Source: Azospirillum brasilense
GTDB taxonomy: Bacteria > Pseudomonadota > Alphaproteobacteria > Azospirillales > Azospirillaceae
DNA: 64,000 nt
Assembly: GCF_022023855.1 (NCBI RefSeq)
Contig: NZ_CP059450.1
Coordinates: forward strand, 1,376,001 to 1,440,000
Direction: 5' to 3'
Part shown: positions 33,344 through 41,344 of the stretch, piece by piece
Layout of the letters: the number at the start of each line of letters is the position of its first letter
How positions within the stretch are numbered: the stretch's first letter is position 1
Notes under the pieces: model-generated
Seen by the model: only the letters and a program-made list of their open reading frames with translations
The model's database searches: none
What the model was told of the DNA's origin: nothing
Position numbers and translations under genes: made by a program

Positions 33344-34561
33344 TTACGCAAGGGCGGTTCCCGTCAGGACGGCGTCGAACTGCTCCAGCGCCCAATCGAC
33401 CTGCTCGCGGGTGATGACCAGCGGCGGGGCGATGCGGATGGTGTGGTCGTGGGTGTCCTTCGCCAGGACGCCGCGCGCCCGCAGCGCCTCGCAATAGCGG
33501 CGCGCCCCGCCCGCCTCCGGGTGAAGCTCCACCGCCAGCATCAGGCCGCGCCCGCGCACCTCGCGAATCACGTTGCTGCGGATGGCGCCGAGCTGCTCCA
33601 GGAAATAGGCGCCCTGGGCGGCGGCGTTGTCGATCATGCCCTCCTCCACCAGCACCCGCATGGCGGCGCGGGCGACGGCGCAGGCCAACGGGTTGCCGCC
33701 GAAGGTGCTGCCGTGCTGGCCGGGCTTCAGCACGCCCAGCACCTCGGAGTTCGACAGCACCGCCGACACCGGGTAGAAGCCGCCGGACAGCGCCTTGCCG
33801 ATCAGGGTGACGTCGGCCTCCACCCCCTCATGCTCCTCGGCCAGCAGCTTGCCGGTGCGGCCCAGCCCGGTCTGGATCTCGTCCAGGATCATCACGACGT
33901 TGCGCTCCGTGCACAGGTCGCGCACCCGGCGCAGATAGCCGGCGGGCGGGATGACCACCCCGGCCTCGCCCTGGATCGGCTCCAGCAGGACGGCCACCGT
34001 GTTGGGGGTCAGCGCCGCCTCCAGCGCCGCCGCGTCGCCGAATGGCACGGTGCGGAAGCCCGGCGTGAAGGGGCCGAAGCCGCCGCGGGCGTCCGGGTCG
34101 GTGCTGAAGCTGACGATGGTGATGGTGCGGCCGTGAAAATTGTCGGAGCAGACGATGATCTCCGCCTGGTTCTCCGGCACGCCACGCACCTCGTAGCCCC
34201 ACTTGCGCACCGTCTTGATCGCCGATTCCACCGCCTCCGCCCCGCTGTTCATCGGCAGGATCTTGTGGGAGCCGGTCAGCGCCGCCAGCTCCTCGTAGAA
34301 CGGCGCCAGCTGGTCGTTGCGGAAGGCGCGGGAGGTCAGCGTCAGCTTCGACGCCTGTTGCACCATCGCTTCCAGAATCTTCGGGTGGCAATGGCCCTGG
34401 TTGACGGCGGAATAGGCCGACAGGCAGTCGAGATAGCGGTTGCCCTCGATGTCCCAGACATAGACGCCCTCGCCGCGCGCCAGCACGACGTCCAGCGGCT
34501 TGTAATTGTGGGCGCCCAGGCGGTGTTCGGTCCCGATCAGGTCGGCGGCGTGCTGAAGCAT
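33344..34561 (-). CDS. rocD: Ornithine aminotransferase
   Basis: A 405-residue class III aminotransferase. PLP lysine K256 (LIGKALSGGFYPVSAV), D227-E228 (MILDEIQTGLGRTGK) and the N-terminal GAHNYKPLDVVLARGEGVYV region match ornithine-oxo-acid transaminases. The enzyme converts ornithine plus 2-oxoglutarate to glutamate semialdehyde (pyrroline-5-carboxylate). GGAGAG precedes the ATG. It is 27 bp downstream of the arginase gene, forming a two-step arginine to glutamate semialdehyde route. Confidence 0.93.
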   Translation of the reverse strand: MLQHAADLIGTEHRLGAHNYKPLDVVLARGEGVYVWDIEGNRYLDCLSAYSAVNQGHCHPKILEAMVQQASKLTLTSRAFRNDQLAPFYEELAALTGSHKILPMNSGAEAVESAIKTVRKWGYEVRGVPENQAEIIVCSDNFHGRTITIVSFSTDPDARGGFGPFTPGFRTVPFGDAAALEAALTPNTVAVLLEPIQGEAGVVIPPAGYLRRVRDLCTERNVVMILDEIQTGLGRTGKLLAEEHEGVEADVTLIGKALSGGFYPVSAVLSNSEVLGVLKPGQHGSTFGGNPLACAVARAAMRVLVEEGMIDNAAAQGAYFLEQLGAIRSNVIREVRGRGLMLAVELHPEAGGARRYCEALRARGVLAKDTHDHTIRIAPPLVITREQVDWALEQFDAVLTGTALA

Positions 34562-34588
34562 GGCGTTCTCTCCGGGTCTGTTTCTTCT

Positions 34589-35554
34589 TCAGACGGCTTG
34601 GCCGCCGATCTGCGACTGGGTGACGGCGGGGTCGATAATGCGGCGGCCGAACAGGCTCGCCACCAGATCGACCAGCAAAAGCGCGCTCTTGCCCCGCTCG
34701 TCGAGGAAGGGGTTCAGCTCCACCACGTCCAGCGAGCCGACGACGCCCGCGTCGTGCAGCATCTCCATGATCAGGTGCGCTTCGCGGTAGGTCGCGCCGC
34801 CCAGCACCGCCGTGCCCACCGCCGGGGCGATGGCGGGGTCGAGGAAATCCACGTCCAGGCTGACGTGCAGATGGCCGCCGGCCTGCCGCACCCGCTCGAT
34901 GATGCGGCGCATGTGGACGCCGACGCCGTGCTCGTCGATCAGCCGCATGTCCACCACATCCACCCCGCGGGCGCGCAGCAGGCGCCGCTCTCCGGGATCG
35001 AGGGAGCGGATGCCGAACAGATGCACATGCGCCGGGTTCACGGTGGCGCGCTGCTCCGGCGGGAAGACGTCGTCGAAGCCGTCCTCCCCGCACAGCAGGG
35101 CCACCGGCATCCCGTGCATGTTGCCCGACGGCGAGGTGTGGGGGGTGTTGAAGTCGCCGTGGGCGTCCAGCCACAGCACGAACAGCGGCTTGCTCGTCTC
35201 CCGGCAATGGCGGGCCACCCCAGTGACCGAGCCCATGGACAGGCTGTGGTCGCCGCCCAGGAACACCGGCACGCCGCCGCCCTGCATCATGGAATAGGAG
35301 CGGTCGGCCAGCGCCCGCGACCAAGCGGTGATCTCCGCCAGACGGGCGGTGGCGGCGTCGCCCTCGCCCCAGGGGTCGGGCGTCAAATCACCAAGGTCGC
35401 GGACCTCGTGCCCCAGCTCGCGCAGGGCGCGGACCAGCCCGGCCGTGCGCAGCGCCGCCGGCCCCATCAGGGCGCCGGGATGGCCGGCCCCCGCCTCGAT
35501 GGGAACGCCGATGATCTCCAAGAAACGCTGATCGTCCCGATCCCCCGACGCCAT
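34589..35554 (-). CDS. rocF: Arginase
   Basis: A 321-residue ureohydrolase. The manganese-binding motifs GGDHSLSMGSV, LWLDAHGDFNT and SLDVDFLDP are all present, with PIEAGAGHPGALMGPAALR at the N-terminus as in arginases rather than agmatinases. It hydrolyses arginine to ornithine and urea. It precedes rocD in the same transcription unit and is divergent from an Lrp/AsnC regulator, with an inverted repeat in the 130-bp gap. Confidence 0.92.
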   Translation of the reverse strand: MASGDRDDQRFLEIIGVPIEAGAGHPGALMGPAALRTAGLVRALRELGHEVRDLGDLTPDPWGEGDAATARLAEITAWSRALADRSYSMMQGGGVPVFLGGDHSLSMGSVTGVARHCRETSKPLFVLWLDAHGDFNTPHTSPSGNMHGMPVALLCGEDGFDDVFPPEQRATVNPAHVHLFGIRSLDPGERRLLRARGVDVVDMRLIDEHGVGVHMRRIIERVRQAGGHLHVSLDVDFLDPAIAPAVGTAVLGGATYREAHLIMEMLHDAGVVGSLDVVELNPFLDERGKSALLLVDLVASLFGRRIIDPAVTQSQIGGQAV

Positions 35555-35623
35555 GCCATTCCTCTCCCTGTGCGATCCTGCCTCCCATGACTATCGGGGA
35601 CGGCACCGGCGGCAGAAAGACGG

Positions 35624-35651
35624 AAAAATGCCAACGAACGGCAGCATTTTT
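35624..35651. promoter_or_regulatory. Candidate Lrp/AsnC operator
   Basis: AAAAATGC (35624-35631) and GCATTTTT (35644-35651) are perfect inverted arms around a 12-bp centre, between divergent arginase and lrp-type genes. The A/T-ended symmetrical form suits an Lrp/AsnC site. Confidence 0.6.
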
Positions 35652-35684
35652 GACAGTCTGACAAGCCCGATTTATCATTCTGGC

Positions 35685-36113
35685 ATGGACGACCTGGACC
35701 ACCGCCTTTTGGGCCTGCTGCGCGCCGACGCGCGCCAGCCCGTCGCCGGCCTCGCCGCCGCGCTGAAGGTGTCGCGCGCGACCGTGCGCGCCCGCATCGA
35801 CCGTCTGGTCGAAAGCGGGGTGATCGCCGGCTTCACGGTGCTGCTGCGCAAGGATCTGCGGCCCGCCATGGTCCGGGCCATCACGATGATCGAGGTGGAG
35901 GGCCGCGCCGCCGAGACGGTCATTGCCCGCCTGCACGGCTTTCCGGAGGTGCGGACGGTCTACACCACCAACGGGCGCTGGGACGTCGTCGCTGAAATCG
36001 AAACGGAGTCGCTGGAGGCCTTCGACGACACGCTGCGCCGCGTCCGGCAGATCGCCGGCATCGCCTCCACCGAGACCAGCATCCTGCTCTCCGCCCGCAA
36101 GGCGGTGCTGTAG
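35685..36113 (+). CDS. Lrp/AsnC-family regulator
   Basis: A 142-residue regulator starting MDDLDHRLLGLLRADARQPV with an N-terminal HTH (ALKVSRATVRARIDRLVESG) and a C-terminal RAM ligand-binding domain (about 65-140). A longer frame from 35553 would run through the promoter and is rejected. Its position, divergent from arginase-rocD, suggests it activates arginine catabolism when arginine or ornithine is present, as ArgR-type Lrp proteins do in other alphaproteobacteria. It converges on the ParA-like gene, whose stop is 2 bp away. Confidence 0.88.
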   Translation: MDDLDHRLLGLLRADARQPVAGLAAALKVSRATVRARIDRLVESGVIAGFTVLLRKDLRPAMVRAITMIEVEGRAAETVIARLHGFPEVRTVYTTNGRWDVVAEIETESLEAFDDTLRRVRQIAGIASTETSILLSARKAVL

Positions 36114-36114
36114 C

Positions 36115-37200
36115 CTACCCACCGAGACCGGCTAAGACGCCGCCCAGAAGCGGCTGGCCGAACAGCGCGCCCAAGGCGAATCCGACGATCAGCCCGACCG
36201 CCGCGGCGACCAACGCCCGGCCGCCGCCACCCTTGGACGCCTCAACACCCGCACTGCGCCCGTTGCCGCCGCCCGTGGAGTCGTCGCCCTCATCGGGCGC
36301 CGCCGCGCGGCGGGCGCTGTAGGAGGAGTCGGTGTCGGCGTGCCACGCGCGGATGCGGTCCTGCGCCGGCTTCAACTGCTCGTCGGTCGGGGAGGAGCCG
36401 CGGCCGTGGACGATCTCCCAGCCCAGCGCCAGGAAGCGCGTGGTTGTCCGCCCCTCCGGGCTGAAGATCGCGGCGGGCATCCGGCGGTAGGTCGCCTTCA
36501 CCACGTCCACGTCGTAGGGGATCGCCGTGCGGAACATCAGTTCCGGGAATTCGGAGCGCAGCAGGGTCAGCGATTCGCGCCCGACCTCGTCGTTGGTGAT
36601 CGACAGCATCAGGATGCCGGCCACCGACAGGTTGGGGTTCATGCCCTTCTGGATGTGCTCGACCACCGACAGGGTGCGCTTCAGCCCGTCCAGCGCGTAG
36701 CGCCCTGGAAAGACCGGAAGCACCAGCCGGTCCGACGCCGCCAGCGCGCCCGCCGCCAGATGGCCGAGCGCCGGCGGGCAGTCGATCACCACGTAATCCG
36801 GCGGGTTGCGCGAGAAGTGCAGCGCCTTGCGCAGGCCGCGCTGCGACCCGCCGCGGGCGTCCAGCGCGTGTTCCAGCGAATAGAGCTTCCGCGCCCCGAC
36901 GATCATCGACAGCCCGTCGAAGCTGGTCGGGGTGATGGCGTCCTCGACGAAGGTGTCCTGGCTCAGCAGGTCGTTGATGCCGACACGCGCCTTCTCCCGC
37001 AGCAGGAAATTGCTGGTGGCGCTGCTCTGCGGATCGAAGTCGATCAGGACGACGCTCTTGCCCAGCGCGGCCAGCGCCAGGGCGAGGTTCACCGAGGTAG
37101 TCGTCTTGCCGACGCCGCCCTTCTGATTGTACACCGCCAGGATGGTCGGCTGCCGCGTCTCCGGCGCGTCGAAGACGTCTTCGTGGCTGGTCATGTCCAT
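36115..37200 (-). CDS. ParA-like ATPase with hydrophobic C-terminal tail
   Basis: A 361-residue protein. The deviant Walker A (KGGVGKTTT, residues 27-34), DFDPQSSATSNF and DCPPALGHLAAGAL are diagnostic of ParA/Soj ATPases. After the ATPase domain (about 18-275) comes a low-complexity linker rich in Gly/Ser/Asp, then a last block (about 330-361) with a hydrophobic GxxxG-rich helix (AAAVGLIVGFALGALFG). ParA proteins normally lack such a tail, so it may be membrane-anchored. No parB lies nearby. Possible roles are positioning a membrane or polysaccharide machine rather than chromosome partitioning. Confidence 0.85.
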   Translation of the reverse strand: MDMTSHEDVFDAPETRQPTILAVYNQKGGVGKTTTSVNLALALAALGKSVVLIDFDPQSSATSNFLLREKARVGINDLLSQDTFVEDAITPTSFDGLSMIVGARKLYSLEHALDARGGSQRGLRKALHFSRNPPDYVVIDCPPALGHLAAGALAASDRLVLPVFPGRYALDGLKRTLSVVEHIQKGMNPNLSVAGILMLSITNDEVGRESLTLLRSEFPELMFRTAIPYDVDVVKATYRRMPAAIFSPEGRTTTRFLALGWEIVHGRGSSPTDEQLKPAQDRIRAWHADTDSSYSARRAAAPDEGDDSTGGGNGRSAGVEASKGGGGRALVAAAVGLIVGFALGALFGQPLLGGVLAGLGG

Positions 37201-37325
37201 TCCGCTTCGTCGTTTCGCGGGTGTTCGTCCTGCGGGCCAAGAGCCGCCGAAAGCGGCGCACTATACGCATTGGAACGCGCCGGTGTCTTCCCGCAGATGC
37301 GCGGGTGTCCCGAAAGGTAACAGGT

Positions 37326-38111
37326 TCAGCGCGCCTTGAAGGCCGCCAGCTGGCCGGGCAGCGGCGCCATGGTCAGGCGGACGCGCACGATCTCCCACCG
37401 TCCAGCAGCGCCGGGATCGACGCCGTCGCAGGGGCGGCGGTCGAGGATGTCGAAGGTCAGGCTGGACAGCCCGTCCTGCTCCGGGATCGTGCCGCCCGCC
37501 CAGTTCGCCTGGAACACCCGCTTGTTGACCCGCGAGATGGGCGAGGCCGAAGCGTCGGGGTTGAAGCCCTCGTTGTCGTGGTCCAGCGGCTCGAACCGGC
37601 CGGGCCGCCGCGCGGTCGGGATGCGGCGGGAGCGGATGCGCAGCGACAGGTCGAAATCCTCATAGCCCCAGCCCCAATAGGCGTTGGAATAGCCGTCGAT
37701 CCGCCGGAACACGTCGTTGGGCATCAGCAGGACGCCGCCCATCGTGCTCTCCAGGTCGGTGGTCACCGTCTGGTCCGAGCGCCCCGGCGCCACCGGCCGC
37801 TGCTCCGCCCCGAAGGACAGGATGGGGGTCGGCCGGTCGACCCAGGAGTAATCGGCGTCGACGGGCAGATAGTCGATGTCGTGCAGGCAGGTATAGCCGC
37901 TCTCCGCCTCGCCCAGCAGGAAGCCGACATTCTTGACGGCGCCCCGGTTGAAGGGCAGCCCGGCCTCCTGCTCGACGATGGTGACTCGGTAGTCGATCGG
38001 TTCGGCGAGCGTTGCGAAGTAAGCGCCGACCCGCGGCACGAAGTCCCGCAGATGCGCCGTGCGGTCGCGGTAGGGCACGACGATGTGAAGGCGCCGGTCC
38101 ATAGTCGTCAT
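37326..38111 (-). CDS. Beta-1,4-galactosyltransferase-like glycosyltransferase (GT7-like)
   Basis: A 261-residue soluble protein with the ordered motifs of the GT7 family: HIVVPYRDR (9-17), FNRGAVKNVGF (54-64), HDID (77-80, DxD-type metal site), GGVLLMPNDVFRRIDGYSNA and WGWGYEDFD (146-154), then a histidine-containing LDHDNEGFNP. These match the UDP-galactose and acceptor sites of animal beta4GalT enzymes, unusual in bacteria. It overlaps the OGT-like gene by 4 bp (ATGA) and ends the glycan operon. Donor is probably a UDP-hexose; acceptor unknown. Confidence 0.8.
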   Translation of the reverse strand: MTTMDRRLHIVVPYRDRTAHLRDFVPRVGAYFATLAEPIDYRVTIVEQEAGLPFNRGAVKNVGFLLGEAESGYTCLHDIDYLPVDADYSWVDRPTPILSFGAEQRPVAPGRSDQTVTTDLESTMGGVLLMPNDVFRRIDGYSNAYWGWGYEDFDLSLRIRSRRIPTARRPGRFEPLDHDNEGFNPDASASPISRVNKRVFQANWAGGTIPEQDGLSSLTFDILDRRPCDGVDPGAAGRWEIVRVRLTMAPLPGQLAAFKAR

Positions 38112-40594
38112 CGCGGGTCTCCTGCCGGTGCGAAGCGTTGCCAGATCGCCCGATAGGCGTCCTCCAGATCACGGGCGAAGCGGTCGCCGTCGAACAGCGG
38201 GCTGGCCACCCGCGCCGCCGTCAGCCGTGCCCTCAGCCCGACCAGCCGCTCCGGATCGCAGGCGAGGCCCAGGGCCAGCGCCTCGTAGGACTCCAGCGAG
38301 TCGGTCACCAGCTCTGGCAGCCCCACCGTGTCGAGCAGGCTGGCCGCCACCCGCCCGGCGAAGGTCCCGCCGCGGCAGGTCACCACCGGAAGCCCGGTCC
38401 AAAGCGCGTCGCTGGCCGTGGTGTGGGCGTTGTAGGGCAGCGTGTCGAGGAACAGGTCGGCCAGCCGGTGCCGCGCCAGATGCTCCGCCAGCGGGCGCGG
38501 CGGGGCGAAGACCAGGCGCTCCGGCGCCACCCCGCGGGCCGCCGCCTCGCGCCGCAGGTTGCCGGCCACCAGCGGGTTGCCGGCGTAGAGCCACAGGACG
38601 CTCCCCGGCACGGCGCGCAGCAGCCGCGCCCAGACGTCGAACACAGCGAGCGTCAGCTTGTAGGGGCTGTTGAAGCAGCAGAAGACGAATCCGTCCTCCG
38701 GCAACCCGCAATCGGCGCGCGACGGGGTGCGCTCGGCGATGGCGCGGTGGCGGTCATTGGGCTGGTAGCAATGGGGGAGCCGCACCACCGCCTCGCTGTA
38801 GAACGCCTCCTCGCCCGGCGGGATGGTCACCGCGTCGGCCAGGATCACGTCGATGAAGTCCGCACCTATGGTGCCGGGATAGCCGAGCCAATTGACCTGA
38901 ACCGGGGCGGGCCGAGCCGCCAGGATCGGTGTGCGGGCGAAGGCCGTGTAGCCCTTCAGGTCAACCAGGATGTCGATGCCGTCGGCGGCGATGGTTTGCG
39001 CGGCGTCGCGGTCGGAGCGGTCGCGCAGGTCCACGAAGCGCTCGACCGCCGCGGTCAGGCGCCGGCGCATCGGGCTGCCGTCGTCGATGCCGGTGGAATA
39101 GGCGGTGACGGCGAAGCGCGTGCGGTCGTGCCGCTCCAGAAGTTCCGCCATCAGATAGGCGGTGGCGTGCTCGTGGAAGTCGGCGGAGAGGTAGCCGACG
39201 CGCAGGCGACCGTCTCCGGCAACGACGGGCCGCGCCACGGCCGGCACGCCATGCGCCTTCTGCCGCGCCCAGCGCTCCGCCGCCGCCCGCTGGTCTGCCG
39301 GGGTCGTGTCCACCGCCAGGAGACCGAAGGGCGGCACGCCCAGCGCCCCGGCGCGGATCCGCCCGATCAGGTCGCGCTCCAGCGCCGGCAGGTCGCGCCA
39401 GTCGCAGGCGTGCCGCTGCTGCTGCACCAGCTGCGCCAGCGCCGGGTTGTAGGCGGGAGAGAGCCGGCGGACGCGGCGGAGGGCCTCGATGGACGGCGCG
39501 ACCCGGTCGGCCAGAGTCGCGGCGGCGGCGAAATCCTCCCACCCCGCCGGGTCGCCGGGGTCGAGGGCCACCGCCCGGCGCAGCGCGTCGAGCCCGGCGT
39601 CCGGCCGCAAGGCGCCGGTCAGCGTCTGCCCGAGAATCCGCCACGCCGCGGCATGCTCAGGATGCCGCCCGATCGCACCGCGCAGCAGCGCCAGGGCGCC
39701 GGCCATGTCGTGCAAGCCAAGCAGTTCCATCGCCAGATCGACGGCCGCCGTGGGGGAGTCGGGCCGAAGGCTGAGCACGGCTTGGTACTCCGCCACCGCC
39801 TCCTCCCGCCGGCCGGCGGCGGACAGCGCGTTGGCGAGGTTGCGGCGCAACGCGGGATCGTCCGGCGCCAGCCGCACCGCCACCGCGTTCACCCGCACAG
39901 CCTCGCCCCAACGGCCGGCCGCATGGGCGGCGTTGCCCAGCAGCATCCAACCGTGCCGGTCCGCCGGGTTCAGCGCCGCCATGCGCCGGCCGACCCGCGA
40001 CGCCTCGTCCCGGCGCCCGGCGGCCAGGACGAGAACGCCGAGATTGTTGAGGGACACCGCGTGTTCCGGGTTGCGCGACAGAGCCGCGCGGTAGGCGGTT
40101 TCGGCCTCGCCGGTCCGGCCCAGAGCGTCCAGCGCGACCGCCAGATTCTTCCAGGTGCCGGCGTCCTCCGGCCGACGACGCAGGGCCTCGCGGTAGGCCG
40201 CCTCCGCCGCTTCGGGTCGGTTCTGATCCTGAAGCGCCACGCCCAGATTGTTCCACACCTCGCCCAGCCCAGGGCAGGAGGCCAGAACGGCGCGGTAGTG
40301 CGGCTCGGCCTCCGCCGGGCGGCCCTGGGCGTGAAGGGACAGCGCCACCCCGTAATGGGCGTCCAGAGAGTCGGGCGCCAGCTTCAGCGCCGCGGCGTAG
40401 ACCGCCCCCGCCGGCCCCCATTGCGACAGCCCCGCCAGCAGGCCGCCGAAATCCAGATAGATGTCCACGTCCTTGCGCATCGCGAGCGCCTGCTGGAACA
40501 GCGCCACGGCCTCGCGGACGCGGCCCTCGCGCTGGGCGGCGACGGCCTGCCGGTGCAGCGCGGCGGCCCGTTCGGCGGTCTCGGGATGGTCCAT
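38108..40594 (-). CDS. TPR protein with O-GlcNAc transferase/SPINDLY-like GT41 domain
   Basis: About 828 residues from an ATG at 40594 preceded by GAGAGG; a longer in-frame extension is a shadow of the upstream gene and is rejected. The N-terminal half (about 1-400) is a string of roughly ten TPR repeats (WNNLGVALQDQNRPEAAEAA-type units). The C-terminal half has the GT41 signatures SADFHEHATAYLMAELLERH, RPAPVQVNWLGYPGTIG, CCFNSPYKLTLAVFDVWARL and HTTASDALWTGLPV. It is predicted to be a cytoplasmic sugar transferase acting on proteins or other acceptors, encoded within a glycosyltransferase operon. Confidence 0.9.
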   Translation of the reverse strand: MDHPETAERAAALHRQAVAAQREGRVREAVALFQQALAMRKDVDIYLDFGGLLAGLSQWGPAGAVYAAALKLAPDSLDAHYGVALSLHAQGRPAEAEPHYRAVLASCPGLGEVWNNLGVALQDQNRPEAAEAAYREALRRRPEDAGTWKNLAVALDALGRTGEAETAYRAALSRNPEHAVSLNNLGVLVLAAGRRDEASRVGRRMAALNPADRHGWMLLGNAAHAAGRWGEAVRVNAVAVRLAPDDPALRRNLANALSAAGRREEAVAEYQAVLSLRPDSPTAAVDLAMELLGLHDMAGALALLRGAIGRHPEHAAAWRILGQTLTGALRPDAGLDALRRAVALDPGDPAGWEDFAAAATLADRVAPSIEALRRVRRLSPAYNPALAQLVQQQRHACDWRDLPALERDLIGRIRAGALGVPPFGLLAVDTTPADQRAAAERWARQKAHGVPAVARPVVAGDGRLRVGYLSADFHEHATAYLMAELLERHDRTRFAVTAYSTGIDDGSPMRRRLTAAVERFVDLRDRSDRDAAQTIAADGIDILVDLKGYTAFARTPILAARPAPVQVNWLGYPGTIGADFIDVILADAVTIPPGEEAFYSEAVVRLPHCYQPNDRHRAIAERTPSRADCGLPEDGFVFCCFNSPYKLTLAVFDVWARLLRAVPGSVLWLYAGNPLVAGNLRREAAARGVAPERLVFAPPRPLAEHLARHRLADLFLDTLPYNAHTTASDALWTGLPVVTCRGGTFAGRVAASLLDTVGLPELVTDSLESYEALALGLACDPERLVGLRARLTAARVASPLFDGDRFARDLEDAYRAIWQRFAPAGDPR

Positions 40595-40602
40595 GCGCCC
40601 TC

Positions 40603-41325
40603 TCAATCCCGCTGGCGCGTGTGCAGCAGGATGCGCGGGATCTCCGGCGGGCGGCGGTCGTCGCCCCATTGCGAGATGTCGGGGATCGTGCTCACCCCGC
40701 GGCGGCGGGCCAGCAGGCTGAGAATGCTCTGGTCGTGGCGGTGGTCGCGGAATTCCGGGTAGTTCGGCTTGCCGCACTCGTTCGGCGCGTCGGTGAGGAT
40801 GCGCTCGTCCTGGGCGAAACGCAGCCATTCGGAGACGAAGGCGATGGTCTCCGGAGTCCGCTCGCAGACGATGAAGCTCGCCAGGATCTGGGTGGCGTCG
40901 GTGTAGTCGGGGCGGTCCAGCCGCATGAAATGAAAGCAGTCGCGCTTGGTCCAGCCGCGGTTCTTGAATTTGTCCTCCAGCGTGAACAGCAGGATGGGCA
41001 GGTCGCGCCGCTCCCGGCAGAGGTCGATCACCGGGTCGGCGCGGTGCACGAAATGGGCGCCGCTGTCGCAGTAGAACAGCACGTCGCCGTCCTTCAGATG
41101 GTCGCGCAGCAGGGTCCAGATGGCCCAGGGCTTCCACAGCCAAAAACCCGCCCCGCGCGGTTGGTCGAGGATGAAGCGGTTGCGCTCGACGAAGGCCGGG
41201 TCGATGTGGCTTCGCCCCAGCATCGCGACGGAGTCGAAACCGCCGACCTACATCCCGCTGCGGGCGTTGCGCTTCTGCGCCGCCAGGAAGGCCCCGTCCG
41301 CGTAATTCAGCAAAACCCGCGCCAT
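40603..41325 (-). pseudogene. Glycosyltransferase-like gene interrupted by in-frame TAG
   Basis: From an ATG at 41323-41325 with a strong GGAGAGGGG site, the frame reads MARVLLNYADGAFLAAQKRN and continues to a TAG at 41248-41250 (codon 26). It then stays open in the same frame (VGGFDSVAMLGRSHIDPAFV) to 40603, 241 codons in all. Both halves look like one protein: RGAGFWLWKPWAIWTLL, GDVLFYCDSGAHF and RHDQSILSLLARR resemble bacterial polysaccharide-locus sugar transferases. The downstream part could be translated alone from ATG 41223. A nonsense mutation or sequencing error is most likely. It is flanked tightly by the GT10 and GT41 genes. Confidence 0.7.
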
Positions 41326-41344
41326 CGCTTCCCCTCTCCGACCG

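Noticed and set aside
38108..41143. Single 1011-residue frame joining the OGT-like gene to upstream sequence
   Set aside because: The part beyond 40594 is the out-of-frame shadow of the interrupted glycosyltransferase gene; a ribosome site and the TPR start support ATG 40594.
41248..41250. TAG as a pyrrolysine codon
   Set aside because: No pyl genes are visible, the gene is not a methylamine methyltransferase, and pyrrolysine use is not expected in this group; mutation or error is simpler.
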